Assembly (NCBI GenBank): GCA_963763135.1
Contig: CAVXNJ010000006.1
Location: 13,311 to 77,310, forward strand
DNA length: 64,000 nt
Direction of reading: 5' to 3'
Origin: JANMZO01 sp963763135
GTDB taxonomy: Bacteria > Actinomycetota > Acidimicrobiia > Acidimicrobiales > JANYDT01
Of this stretch, positions 56,548-64,000 are shown in pieces (position 1 is the stretch's first letter; every line of letters begins with the position of its first letter). The position numbers and the translations under genes are program-made. The notes below the pieces were generated by a model. It saw only the letters and a list, made by a program, of their open reading frames with translations, was not told the origin of the DNA and did no database searches.

Positions 56548-57090
56548 TTACTTCTTGGCGGCTTTGCCGGCTTTACGACGGACGTTCTCGCCGAGGTAAC
56601 GGACACCCTTGCCCTTGTAGGGCTCGGGCTTACGAATCTTGCGGATGTTGGCGGCGACCTGGCCGACGGCCTCTTTGTCGACGCCCTTGATGATCACTCG
56701 ACCGGGGGCCGGAACTTCGAATTCAATGCCGGCCGGGGCTTCAACGAAGACCGGGTGGCTGAATCCGAGGGCGAGCTCGAGCCGGGTCGAACTGGGGGCC
56801 GCAGCGCGGTAACCAACGCCGAGGATCTCAAGCTCCTTCGTGAAGCCGGTCGACACACCCGTCACCATGTTGGCGACGAGGGTGCGGGTCAGGCCGTGCA
56901 GGGCTCGGTTCTGGCGCTCGTCGTTCGGGCGCTCCACCAACAGCGTGGTGCCCTCTTCACGAACGGTGATCTCACCCGGAAGGTTACGGCTGAGGCTGCC
57001 TTTGGCGCCCTTGACCGAGATCGAGCCGTCAGCGATTGAAACCGTGACGCCCGCCGGAACGGGGATGGGATTCTTTCCAATTCGGGACAT
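56548..57090 (-). CDS. rplF: 50S ribosomal protein L6
   Basis: 180 residues of two L6 repeats: MSRIGKNPIPVPAGVTV at the N-terminus, LEILGVGYRAA in the middle, and the signature IRKPEPYKGKGVRYLGE near the C-terminus. Confidence 0.97.
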   Translation of the reverse strand: MSRIGKNPIPVPAGVTVSIADGSISVKGAKGSLSRNLPGEITVREEGTTLLVERPNDERQNRALHGLTRTLVANMVTGVSTGFTKELEILGVGYRAAAPSSTRLELALGFSHPVFVEAPAGIEFEVPAPGRVIIKGVDKEAVGQVAANIRKIRKPEPYKGKGVRYLGENVRRKAGKAAKK

Positions 57091-57095
57091 CTACA

Positions 57096-57500
57096 TCACC
57101 AGACGTAACAAACGATTTCGCCGCCGATGCGACGCTTACGGGCCTCGTTGTCGGTGAGCAGGCCGGCGCTGGTCGAAAGGACCGCTACACCCATGCCACC
57201 AAGCACGCGAGGAAGACGATCGGCCTGGGTGTAAACACGGAGGCCGGGCTTGGAAACTCGCTGGATACCGGTGATGGTACGAACGCGGGCTTCGGAATAC
57301 TTCATGGAGATTTCGAGCGTGGCGCCGGGCTTGCCCTCGTTGGCCACAACCTTGAAGTCACCGATGTAACCCTCACGGTTCAAGACCTTGGCCAGTGCGA
57401 CCTTCAGGTTGGAGCTCGGCATTTTCACGGTGTCGTGCATGGCGGTATTCGCATTGCGAATACGGGTCAGCATGTCGGCGATGGGATCAGTCATTGTCAT
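57096..57500 (-). CDS. rpsH: 30S ribosomal protein S8
   Basis: 134 residues: MTMTDPIADMLTRIRNANTA, and the C-terminal signature GVAVLSTSAGLLTDNEARKRRIGGEIVCYVW. Central-domain 16S rRNA binder and, in E. coli, the translational regulator of the spc operon. Confidence 0.97.
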   Translation of the reverse strand: MTMTDPIADMLTRIRNANTAMHDTVKMPSSNLKVALAKVLNREGYIGDFKVVANEGKPGATLEISMKYSEARVRTITGIQRVSKPGLRVYTQADRLPRVLGGMGVAVLSTSAGLLTDNEARKRRIGGEIVCYVW

Positions 57501-57516
57501 TTGAGCACCTCGCCTT

Positions 57517-57702
57517 TCACCAGCTGGCCTTGGTCACGCCCGGCACTTCGCCGGCATGTGCCATCTCGCGCAGACACACGCGACAGAGTCCGAATTGCTT
57601 GTACACCGAACGAGGGCGTCCGCACTTCTGGCAGCGCGTGTAGGCGCGAACCTTGTACTTCGGCTTCTTCTTCGACTTTTCGATGAGCGCTTTCTTGGCC
57701 AT
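57517..57702 (-). CDS. rpsN: 30S ribosomal protein S14, type Z (zinc)
   Basis: 61 residues, the short zinc form: Cys24, Cys27, Cys40 and Cys43 in CQKCGRPRSVYKQFGLCRVC. It sits between rplE and rpsH, the usual place. Confidence 0.97.
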   Translation of the reverse strand: MAKKALIEKSKKKPKYKVRAYTRCQKCGRPRSVYKQFGLCRVCLREMAHAGEVPGVTKASW

Positions 57703-57705
57703 GGC

Positions 57706-58293
57706 TCAGTTCTGCCCTTCACGCTTGAATGGGAAGCCGAAGGCGTCGAGGAGGGCGCGCCCTTCAGCATTGTTACGGGCCGTGGTGACGATGGTGACAT
57801 CGAATCCACGGGCGGTGTCGATCTTGTCGTAGTCGATCTCCGGGAAGATCAACTGCTCGGTGACGCCGAAGGTGTAGTTGCCGCGGCCGTCGAAGCTACG
57901 GGGGTTCAACCCACGAAAGTCACGAATACGGGGAATGGCGACGCTGATAAGGCGGTCGAAGAACTCCCACATGCGATCTCCACGCATCGTGACCTTCACG
58001 CCAATGGCCTGGCCTTCACGAAGCTTGAATCCTGCGATTGATTTCGTTGCACGGGCAACGGCCGGCTTTTGGCCGGTGATCTTGGTGATGTCGGTGATCG
58101 CACCCTCAAGAAGCGAAGGCTGGGCGGTGGCCCGACCGACGCCGGAGTTGATGACGATCTTTTCGAAGCGCGGCACTTCCATGATGTTGGTCATGCCGAG
58201 GGTCGTCATGAGCCCCGGGCGCACTTCTTCGTTGTACTTCACCTTGAGGCGAGGCAGTTCGGTTTTCGTCACTTCAGCAGTGGTTGTGCTCAC
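57706..58293 (-). CDS. rplE: 50S ribosomal protein L5
   Basis: 195 residues: a short N-terminal extension, then LKVKYNEEVRPGLMTTLGMTNIMEVPRFEKIVINSGVG, KSIAGFKLREGQAIGVKVT and RDFRGLNPRSFDGRGNY. Binds 5S rRNA. It starts inside the end of rplX (4-bp overlap). Confidence 0.97.
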   Translation of the reverse strand: MSTTTAEVTKTELPRLKVKYNEEVRPGLMTTLGMTNIMEVPRFEKIVINSGVGRATAQPSLLEGAITDITKITGQKPAVARATKSIAGFKLREGQAIGVKVTMRGDRMWEFFDRLISVAIPRIRDFRGLNPRSFDGRGNYTFGVTEQLIFPEIDYDKIDTARGFDVTIVTTARNNAEGRALLDAFGFPFKREGQN

Positions 58294-58604
58294 AGTGCAC
58301 CTCCAGTGCGACGAGCGATGCGCGTCTTGGTTCCGGAAGCATCGAGCTTGTAACCAACGCGTGTGGGCTTCCCGTCGGTGGCAAGAACGGCGACGTTCGA
58401 GACCGAGATCGGCTTTTCGATTTCTTTGATGCCGCCCTGCTCGGTGGTCGAGCGGGCTTTGGTGTGGCGCTTGGCGATGTTGACGCCGGCCACGGTGACC
58501 ATGCCCTTGCTCGGGTGAGCGACGAGGACCTGACCGGTCTTGCCCTTGTCCTTGCCGGACAGGATCACGACGTTGTCGCCTTTACGGACTTTCATTCCTG
58601 ACAT
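58290..58604 (-). CDS. rplX: 50S ribosomal protein L24
   Basis: 104 residues: the KOW motif MKVRKGDNVVILSGKDKGKTGQVL and the RHTKARSTTEQGGIKEIEKPI segment are diagnostic. Initiates large-subunit assembly. Confidence 0.97.
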   Translation of the reverse strand: MSGMKVRKGDNVVILSGKDKGKTGQVLVAHPSKGMVTVAGVNIAKRHTKARSTTEQGGIKEIEKPISVSNVAVLATDGKPTRVGYKLDASGTKTRIARRTGGAL

Positions 58605-58605
58605 G

Positions 58606-58974
58606 TCAGATCACCTCGGGAGCCAGCGACACGATGCGCATGAACTTCTTGTCGCGAAGCTCGCGTCCGACCGGGCCGAAGATACGGGTGCCGCGGGGCT
58701 CGAGCTTGTCGTTGATAACTACGGCTGCGTTCTCGTCGAAGCGGATGTAGCTGCCGTCTTTCCGGCGCTTTTCCTTCTTCGTGCGAACAACGACGCATCG
58801 AACGACTTCACCCTTTTTCACGGTGCCGCCAGGGATGGCGTCTTTCACCGTGGCGATGATGACGTCGCCGACTGATGCGTAGCGACGGCGGGTACCACCG
58901 AGAACCTTGATGACAAGGATCTCCTTGGCGCCGGTGTTGTCGGCCACGCGGAGGCGGGATTCCTGCTGAATCAT
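58606..58974 (-). CDS. rplN: 50S ribosomal protein L14
   Basis: 122 residues: MIQQESRLRVADNTGAKEILVIKVLGG and the C-terminal RELRDKKFMRIVSLAPEVI; completely typical. The ATG overlaps the rpsQ stop. Confidence 0.98.
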   Translation of the reverse strand: MIQQESRLRVADNTGAKEILVIKVLGGTRRRYASVGDVIIATVKDAIPGGTVKKGEVVRCVVVRTKKEKRRKDGSYIRFDENAAVVINDKLEPRGTRIFGPVGRELRDKKFMRIVSLAPEVI

Positions 58975-59279
58975 CGTGCACGCTCCAGGATCTCCACGAG
59001 ACGCCAGCGCTTCGTCTTCGAAAGCGGACGGGTCTCTTGTACTCGCACGCGATCGCCGATCTTGGCTTCGTTGGTCTCATCATGGGCGTGCAGGCGAACG
59101 GTGCGCTGAATCGTCTTTGAGTAACGGTCGTGGCGAACCTTGTCGGTCACGGTCACAACAATCGTCTTCTGCATCGAGGTGCTCGCCACGATGCCCTCTT
59201 TGAGCTTGCGCGGGTTCGGACGAGCCGCCGGTGTCGCTGCCGCTGTTTCGGGGGCTGCGGTGTCTTGGGTATCAGACAT
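58971..59279 (-). CDS. rpsQ: 30S ribosomal protein S17
   Basis: 102 residues from ATG 59279. An Ala/Pro/Thr-rich N-terminal extension of about 20 residues precedes the OB fold (KEGIVASTSMQKTIVVTVTDKV, VRLHAHDETNEAKIGDRVRVQETRPLSKTKRWRL). GTG 59288, overlapping the rpmC stop, is the alternative start. Confidence 0.95.
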   Translation of the reverse strand: MSDTQDTAAPETAAATPAARPNPRKLKEGIVASTSMQKTIVVTVTDKVRHDRYSKTIQRTVRLHAHDETNEAKIGDRVRVQETRPLSKTKRWRLVEILERAR

Positions 59280-59284
59280 CTCAA

Positions 59285-59512
59285 TCACTTCCCAGCCGTG
59301 GCGAGACGCTCAGCGGCTGCGATCTCCTGAGCACGAAGCACCATGTTGATACGGGCGACGTCCTTGCGGAGGGTACGGATGCGGGCATTGTTCTCAAGTT
59401 GCCCGGTGGCAGCCTGAAAACGCAGATTGAACAGCTCAGCCTTTGATTCGGCGAGCTTGGTTACGAGGTCGGCGGGCGAGAGCTCGGTGAACTGGGCGAT
59501 GCGCTTGGCCAT
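59285..59512 (-). CDS. rpmC: 50S ribosomal protein L29
   Basis: 75 residues: two long helices with ELSPADLVTKLAESKAELFNLRFQAATGQLEN and RIRTLRKDVARINMVL. Its ATG overlaps the rplP stop by one base. Confidence 0.97.
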   Translation of the reverse strand: MAKRIAQFTELSPADLVTKLAESKAELFNLRFQAATGQLENNARIRTLRKDVARINMVLRAQEIAAAERLATAGK

Positions 59513-59928
59513 TAGAGACTCTCCTCACGCGTAATGAACTTGGCCTTCATGGGCAGCTTCTGGATCGCGAGCTCAAGAGCTTCGCGGGCCAGTTCTTCGC
59601 TAACGCCGGCGATTTCGAACATGACACGACCGGGCTTCACGACGGCGACCCAACGCTCCGGGTTGCCCTTGCCGGAACCCATGCGGGTTTCGGCCGGCTT
59701 CTCAGTGACGGGCTTGTCGGGGAACACACAGATCCAGATCTTTCCGCCACGCTTCACGCGACGGGTCATGGCGATACGGGCGGCTTCGATCTGGCGGGCG
59801 GTAACCCAGGCCGGTTCGAGCGCCTGGATGCCGAACTCACCGAAGTTGAGTTCGGTGCCACCCTTGGCAACACCAGTCATACGACCGCGCTGCTGCTTGC
59901 GGTGCTTGACTCTGCGGGGCATCAACAT
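59512..59928 (-). CDS. rplP: 50S ribosomal protein L16
   Basis: 138 residues: MLMPRRVKHRKQQRG, FGIQALEPAWVTARQIEAARIAMTRRVKRGGKIWI and the C-terminal ARE/AIQKLPMKAKFI block. The start directly follows the rpsC stop. Confidence 0.97.
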   Translation of the reverse strand: MLMPRRVKHRKQQRGRMTGVAKGGTELNFGEFGIQALEPAWVTARQIEAARIAMTRRVKRGGKIWICVFPDKPVTEKPAETRMGSGKGNPERWVAVVKPGRVMFEIAGVSEELAREALELAIQKLPMKAKFITREESL

Positions 59929-60876
59929 TTATTCATCTCCCGATCGGAAGTGAGGCGTGTCGCTGCCCTGACGGGCGCGGCGCTCAAGGTCTTCTTCTTC
60001 GTTCAGGCGCCGCTCGAGGTCCGGATCGGCCTCGCGGATGAGCGGAGCCGAGGTGGTGGCGGCATCGGCCTCATCGGTCGTTGCGGCGCCGACTTCATCG
60101 GTCGTTGCGGCGCCGACTTCACCCTGTTCAGGCTTACGACGTCCGCCGCCGGCGCTGACCACGCGACGGGCACCCTTGGGGGCTCCGGCAACGTCGCCGA
60201 CCGCCAAAGCAGCTTCGCGGACAGCCTTGTCGTCATTGGAAACTTTGTAGGGCAGAACGTCGCCCTTGTAGATCCACACCTTGACGCCAATGCGACCGTA
60301 GGTCGTCTTGGCCTCGCGGAAGCCGTAGTCGATGTCGGCGCGAAGCGTGTGCAACGGCACCCGGCCTTCGCGGTACCACTCGCTGCGGGACATTTCGGCG
60401 CCGCCGAGGCGACCCGAACACTGCACCTTGATGCCGATGGCCCCCGCCTTCTGGGCGGTTTGCACGGCGCGCTTCATGGCACGACGGAAGCTGACACGAC
60501 CGGCAAGCTGGTCGCCAACACCCTGGGCAATCAGCGCAGCGTCGAGTTCTGGCTGCTTGATCTCAACGATGTTGAGCTGAACCTTGGGGTTGTTCGTGAT
60601 CTTCTGGAGACCGGCGGTGAGTCGCTGTGATTCAGCGCCTTTCCGACCGATAACAATTCCGGGGCGGGCGGTGTGGACATCGACACGAAGTCGATCCCGG
60701 GTGCGCTCGACCTCAACACGGCTGACGGCCGCACGCTCAAGCTCGCGGATGAGGAAATCGCGGATGCGAAAGTCCTCGATGAGATGCTGCTTGTAGTCCT
60801 TCTCGCTGAACCAACGGGACTTCCAATCGGTGGTGACACCAAGGCGGAAGCCGTAGGGATGTACTTTCTGACCCAT
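59929..60876 (-). CDS. rpsC: 30S ribosomal protein S3 with a long C-terminal tail
   Basis: 315 residues. The S3 core (about 1-215) is normal: MGQKVHPYGFRLGVTTDW, the KH domain with PGIVIGRKGAES, and YGRIGVKVWIYKGDVLP. S3 proteins are usually 210-280 aa. The extra tail contains three near-repeats of TDEVGAAT type (about 258-280) followed by a charged segment (DPDLERRLNEEEDLERRARQ). The tail is probably surface-exposed near the mRNA entry site. Confidence 0.96.
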   Translation of the reverse strand: MGQKVHPYGFRLGVTTDWKSRWFSEKDYKQHLIEDFRIRDFLIRELERAAVSRVEVERTRDRLRVDVHTARPGIVIGRKGAESQRLTAGLQKITNNPKVQLNIVEIKQPELDAALIAQGVGDQLAGRVSFRRAMKRAVQTAQKAGAIGIKVQCSGRLGGAEMSRSEWYREGRVPLHTLRADIDYGFREAKTTYGRIGVKVWIYKGDVLPYKVSNDDKAVREAALAVGDVAGAPKGARRVVSAGGGRRKPEQGEVGAATTDEVGAATTDEADAATTSAPLIREADPDLERRLNEEEDLERRARQGSDTPHFRSGDE

Positions 60877-60895
60877 AAGTGCGTAGTTTCCGATC

Positions 60896-61606
60896 TCAGG
60901 CTTTGTCTGAAGAAGCGTCGGTAGAAGAGTCGCTGGCGGTTTCGGTGGCGTCGGTGGCCGGCGCTTCCGTGGTGGTGTCTGCTACGGCGGTCTCAGTGAC
61001 CTCGACGGCAGGGGTTTCGACTTCGATGGCCTCGACGGGGGCATCGGTCAACGTGGCGCCGGCGACGGTTTCCTCGACACCGGCGGCTTCACGACGAGCG
61101 TCCGCGGTAGCGAGCTCGGCGGTAGCGCGGGCACCGGCCGTACGACGGGCACGGTTCTCAGCGGCAGCTGCTGTCACGTTGCGAGCTTCGGTGAGAAGCG
61201 CATCAGGCAGACGGCTCACGACGACGGTGATGTGACTCGTGCGCTTGCGGATTGCTCCGGTGCGTCCACGGGCCCTCGGCCGGAATCGCTTGATGGTCGG
61301 GCCTTCGTCGGCATAGCAGGCGGACACGTAGAGCTCTTCAGCGGGGATTTCGTCGTTGTTGACGGCGTTGGCCACTGCGGAACGCAGTACTTTGCCGATC
61401 GTGAAGGCGGCATCGCGTTCGCAGAAGCGAAGGACGTTGGCGGCTTCGGCGACATCATGGCCGCGGATCAGGTCGAGAACGACCCGGACCTTGTACGGCG
61501 AGATACGGACGAACTTGGCCGTGGCCTTGACGCTTTGCCCCTGCGGGCCGCGTTGGCGGGTGCGGCGGGCGCGGACGGGAGCTTCGTTGAGCTTAGGACC
61601 GGGCAT
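60896..61606 (-). CDS. rplV: 50S ribosomal protein L22 with a 100-residue acidic tail
   Basis: 236 residues. The L22 core spans about 25-135 (AKFVRISPYKVRVVLDLIRG; the tunnel-lining hairpin with RFRPRARGRTGAIRKRTSHI). After it comes an Ala/Arg helix and then an acidic Ala/Thr/Val/Glu stretch running to the C-terminus. L22 is normally 110-130 aa, so nearly half of this protein is extra. Confidence 0.95.
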   Translation of the reverse strand: MPGPKLNEAPVRARRTRQRGPQGQSVKATAKFVRISPYKVRVVLDLIRGHDVAEAANVLRFCERDAAFTIGKVLRSAVANAVNNDEIPAEELYVSACYADEGPTIKRFRPRARGRTGAIRKRTSHITVVVSRLPDALLTEARNVTAAAAENRARRTAGARATAELATADARREAAGVEETVAGATLTDAPVEAIEVETPAVEVTETAVADTTTEAPATDATETASDSSTDASSDKA

Positions 61607-61608
61607 GA

Positions 61609-61887
61609 TTAACGCCTCCCCGCACGCTCTTGGCCGGCGTGGTACTTGAAGGTTCGCGTCAGTGCGAACTCACCAAGCTTGTGGCCGACCATTGATTCGC
61701 TCACATACACGGGAACGTGCTTGCGCCCGTCGTGCACGGCAATGGTGTGACCGACCATGTCGGGGATGATCGTGGAGCGGCGTGACCAGGTCTTGATGAC
61801 GCGCTTTTCGTTCTTGGCGTTGAGGTCGTCCACCTTCTTGAGAAGGTGATCGTCGACAAACGGTCCTTTTTTGAGGCTGCGAGGCAT
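61609..61887 (-). CDS. rpsS: 30S ribosomal protein S19
   Basis: 92 residues: MPRSLKKGPFVDDHLLKKVD, KTWSRRSTIIPDMVGHTIAVHDGRKHVPV. Typical in length and sequence. Two bp before rplV. Confidence 0.98.
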   Translation of the reverse strand: MPRSLKKGPFVDDHLLKKVDDLNAKNEKRVIKTWSRRSTIIPDMVGHTIAVHDGRKHVPVYVSESMVGHKLGEFALTRTFKYHAGQERAGRR

Positions 61888-61919
61888 AGTTGAATCTCAG
61901 GCTTTCTGCGCTCGGGCCC

Positions 61920-62756
61920 TTATCGCCGACTACCGCGGGTGCGGCGACGACGAACGATGAGCTTCTGCGATTCCTTGTTGGAGTTGCGGGTACGGCCTTC
62001 GGGCTTGCCCCAAGGCGAAACAGGGTGACGGCCGCCGGAGGTCTTGCCTTCGCCACCGCCGTGAGGGTGGTCGACCGGGTTCATGGCCACACCACGGGTT
62101 TGGGGCCGACGGCCCTTCCAGCGGCTACGACCGGCTTTGCCGATGGAGATGAGCTCGTGCTCGGAGTTGCCGACTTCACCGATGGTGGCGCGGCAATCGA
62201 TCGGGACTCGGCGCATTTCCGTGCTCGGCAGACGAAGGGTGGCGAAGTCGCCTTCCTTCGCAACGAGCTGCACGCTGTTGCCGGCGCTGCGCCCGAACTT
62301 GCCGCCGCCGCCCGGCTTCAGCTCTACGTTGTGCACGGTCGTACCGACCGGGATGAAACGAAGCGGAAGGGCGTTGCCGGCCTTGATGTCAGAACCCTGA
62401 CCCGAGCGAACGGTGTCGCCGACGGACAGACGGGCGGGAGCCAGGATGTAGCGCTTCTCGCCGTCTGCGTAATGCAGAAGGGCGATGCGGCAGGTGCGGT
62501 TCGGGTCGTACTCGATGGTCGCAACGGTCGCCGGAACGCCGTCTTTGTTGCGCTTGAAGTCGATGATCCGGTACTGGCGCTTGTGGCCACCACCGCGATG
62601 GCGGGCGGTCTTGCGTCCGTAGCTGTTGCGTCCACCCGATTTGGTGAGCGGAGCAAGCAGCGACTTTTCCGGCGTCGAGGTGGTCAGCTCGGAGAAGTCG
62701 GCGTTGGACTGGAAGCGGCGACCGGCGCTCGTAGGTTTGCGTTTGCGGATACCCAT
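61920..62756 (-). CDS. rplB: 50S ribosomal protein L2
   Basis: 278 residues: MGIRKRKPTSAGRRFQSNADF, KSGGRNSYGRKTARHRGGGHKRQYR, and the peptidyl-transferase-region loop GVAMNPVDHPHGGGEGKTSGGRHPVSPWG with its conserved His. Typical. Confidence 0.98.
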   Translation of the reverse strand: MGIRKRKPTSAGRRFQSNADFSELTTSTPEKSLLAPLTKSGGRNSYGRKTARHRGGGHKRQYRIIDFKRNKDGVPATVATIEYDPNRTCRIALLHYADGEKRYILAPARLSVGDTVRSGQGSDIKAGNALPLRFIPVGTTVHNVELKPGGGGKFGRSAGNSVQLVAKEGDFATLRLPSTEMRRVPIDCRATIGEVGNSEHELISIGKAGRSRWKGRRPQTRGVAMNPVDHPHGGGEGKTSGGRHPVSPWGKPEGRTRNSNKESQKLIVRRRRTRGSRR

Positions 62757-62758
62757 GA

Positions 62759-63049
62759 TCAGCTCTCAAACAAAGGGATTCGGTCGTCGCCCTTGAGGGT
62801 GACGATGGCACGCTTCGTGTCGGGCTTGGAGCCCATCGTGCCGGACTTGCGGTTGCGGGTCTTCTTGCCCGGACGGTTGAGCGTGTTCACGCTCTTGACC
62901 TGGACATTGAAGATCGCTTCGATGGCTTGGCGGATCTCCACCTTGTTGGCCGACGGGGCCACGATGAAGGTGTACGAGCCCTGGTCGACCAGGCTGTAGC
63001 TCTTCTCGCTGACAACCGGACGGATGATGACGTCGCGTGGGTCTTTCAT
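62759..63049 (-). CDS. rplW: 50S ribosomal protein L23
   Basis: 96 residues: KDPRDVIIRPVVSEKSYSLVDQGSYTFIVAPSANKVEIRQAIEAIF. Exit-tunnel rim protein that docks trigger factor and SRP. Its ATG overlaps the rplD stop by one base. Confidence 0.98.
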   Translation of the reverse strand: MKDPRDVIIRPVVSEKSYSLVDQGSYTFIVAPSANKVEIRQAIEAIFNVQVKSVNTLNRPGKKTRNRKSGTMGSKPDTKRAIVTLKGDDRIPLFES

Positions 63050-63690
63050 TACGCACTCGCCTTTTCAGTTGCGGTCGCCCCGGGGACGGTGCCCCGGGTG
63101 AAGATGACGAAGTCGTTGACCAACACGTCGTAGGCGTTGAGTTCAGCAGCTTCGATGAGCTGGACGTTCTGGAGGTTGCCGAAGCTGCGGGCGGCCGTGA
63201 CATCGGATTCGATGCCGGCGTTGAGCACCATGAGGATCCGGTCCTCGGCGCCCAGGGCGCTCAGGGCCTTGATGCCGTCTTTGGTCTTCGGGGCGGAGAA
63301 GCTCCACTCGTTGATGACGATGACCTTGCCGTCGGCTGCACGGTCGGACAGTGCCGAACGGAGCGCCAGGTTGATCATCTTCTTCGGGGTGCGCTGGTCG
63401 TACTTCCGGGGTTTCGGGCCGAGGGCCACGCCACCACCGATGAACTGCGGGGCACGCATCGAGCCTTGACGGGAAGTACCGCCGCCCTTCTGGCGACGAC
63501 TCTTCTTGCTCGTACGTGCGATCTGCGAGCGGGTGAGGGTGCTCTGCGTACCGGACCGACGAGCGGCCAACTGGGCCACGACGACCTGGTGCATGACCGA
63601 GACGTTCGGCGTGACGCCGAACCAGTGGTCGTCGAGAGCGAGGGTGCCGACGGAGGCGCCGCTTTGGTCGCGGACGGTGATCTCAGGCAT
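63049..63690 (-). CDS. rplD: 50S ribosomal protein L4
   Basis: 213 residues: the tunnel loop segment RSKKSRRQKGGGTSRQGSMRAPQFIGGGVALGPKPRKY is modified only slightly from the family, and the C-terminal half reads LIEAAELNAYDVLVNDFVIFT. Its ATG overlaps the rplC stop by one base. Confidence 0.98.
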   Translation of the reverse strand: MPEITVRDQSGASVGTLALDDHWFGVTPNVSVMHQVVVAQLAARRSGTQSTLTRSQIARTSKKSRRQKGGGTSRQGSMRAPQFIGGGVALGPKPRKYDQRTPKKMINLALRSALSDRAADGKVIVINEWSFSAPKTKDGIKALSALGAEDRILMVLNAGIESDVTAARSFGNLQNVQLIEAAELNAYDVLVNDFVIFTRGTVPGATATEKASA

Positions 63691-64000
63691 TACTTGCCGC
63701 CTTTCGCAGCGGATCGGATGATGACCTGCGCACCCTTGGGGCCGGGCACGGCGCCACGAACGAGAAGCAGGTCACGTTCGGCGTCGGCACGGACGACGAC
63801 GAGGTTCTGCGTGGTGGTGGTGAGGCCGCCGTCGCGACCCGACATCTTCTGACCACGGAAAACGCGGCCAGGAGTTGCGCATGCACCGATGGATCCGGGT
63901 GTGCGGTGCGTACGGTGTGAACCGTGCGAGGCGGGAAGGCCACGGAAGTTGTGGCGCTTCATCGTGCCGGTGAAGCCCTTGCCCTTGCTGACGGCCGTGA
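63690..64000 (-). CDS. rplC: 50S ribosomal protein L3, C-terminal part (cut by window edge)
   Basis: The frame runs off the window at 64000; about 102 codons are visible. SKGKGFTGTMKRHNFRGLPASHGSH and VFRGQKMSGRDGG are diagnostic for L3, including the loop that carries the methylated Gln in some bacteria. The gene starts outside; the upstream rpsJ expected in the S10 operon is also outside. Confidence 0.96.
   Translation of the reverse strand, partial: TAVSKGKGFTGTMKRHNFRGLPASHGSHRTHRTPGSIGACATPGRVFRGQKMSGRDGGLTTTTQNLVVVRADAERDLLLVRGAVPGPKGAQVIIRSAAKGGK

Noticed and set aside
61890..62999. Plus-strand open frame of 369 codons across rplB and rplW
   Set aside because: It is an antisense shadow of highly conserved ribosomal genes; third-position GC of the real genes keeps the opposite frame open.

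Overview
The window is high-GC chromosomal DNA from an actinomycete-type bacterium. It carries proteins of mycothiol-associated families (TIGR03086 and maleylpyruvate isomerase-like), the rph/rdgB pair, paired DUF1800/DUF1501 genes, and a sugar ABC importer without its own ATPase. Many starts are GTG, and 4-base ATGA overlaps are common. The unusual tails on S3 and L22, the adenylate kinase P-loop (GKQGAGKGT) and an adk-infA junction without map fit an Acidimicrobiia-like lineage, but that placement is inference. No rRNA, tRNA, CRISPR array, transposase or phage gene was seen.

Layout. 1-8 kb: housekeeping and metabolic genes (HAD fragment, PLP-dependent D-amino-acid enzyme, rdgB, lipoprotein, rph, AtuA-like protein, CYTH protein, DUF1272/ABM protein). 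8-19 kb: a sensing and envelope module, made of a small-molecule-kinase-like gene, a histidine kinase and its LuxR-type response regulator, a divergent membrane hydrolase, an ABC ATPase/FtsX permease pair and a secreted TAP-like hydrolase. A 31-bp repeat lies in front of the kinase operon and in front of the ABC operon, and a 17-bp half copy faces the hydrolase; this is a candidate regulator box. 19-24.7 kb: a TetR-headed operon (with a frameshifted maleylpyruvate isomerase-like gene and an MBL-fold gene) divergent from a phenylacetyl-CoA epoxidase operon in the order paaA-paaD-paaB-paaC, followed by a MarR gene. 24.8-37 kb: DUF1501/DUF1800 export pair, engB, a soluble MgtE-N/CBS protein coupled to a DUF1003 membrane protein, an amine oxidase, and fatty-acid-type genes (SDR, phosphotransferase, thioesterase, acyl-CoA dehydrogenase).

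37.4-39.6 kb holds a DUF1611/enolase-superfamily pair resembling the DgcN/DgcA D-glutamate pathway. 39.7-48.2 kb is a self-contained beta-glucoside locus: a GH3 enzyme divergent from a solute-binding protein, two permeases, a GMC oxidoreductase and a LacI regulator, with two LacI-type operators in the divergent promoter region.

48.2-64 kb, all on the minus strand, is the S10-spc-alpha ribosomal supercluster read from rplC (cut by the window edge) to rplQ, ending in a strong terminator, then truA. secY, adk, infA and rpmJ are embedded in it. infA appears to start at a CTG codon, and rpmJ is only 37 codons.
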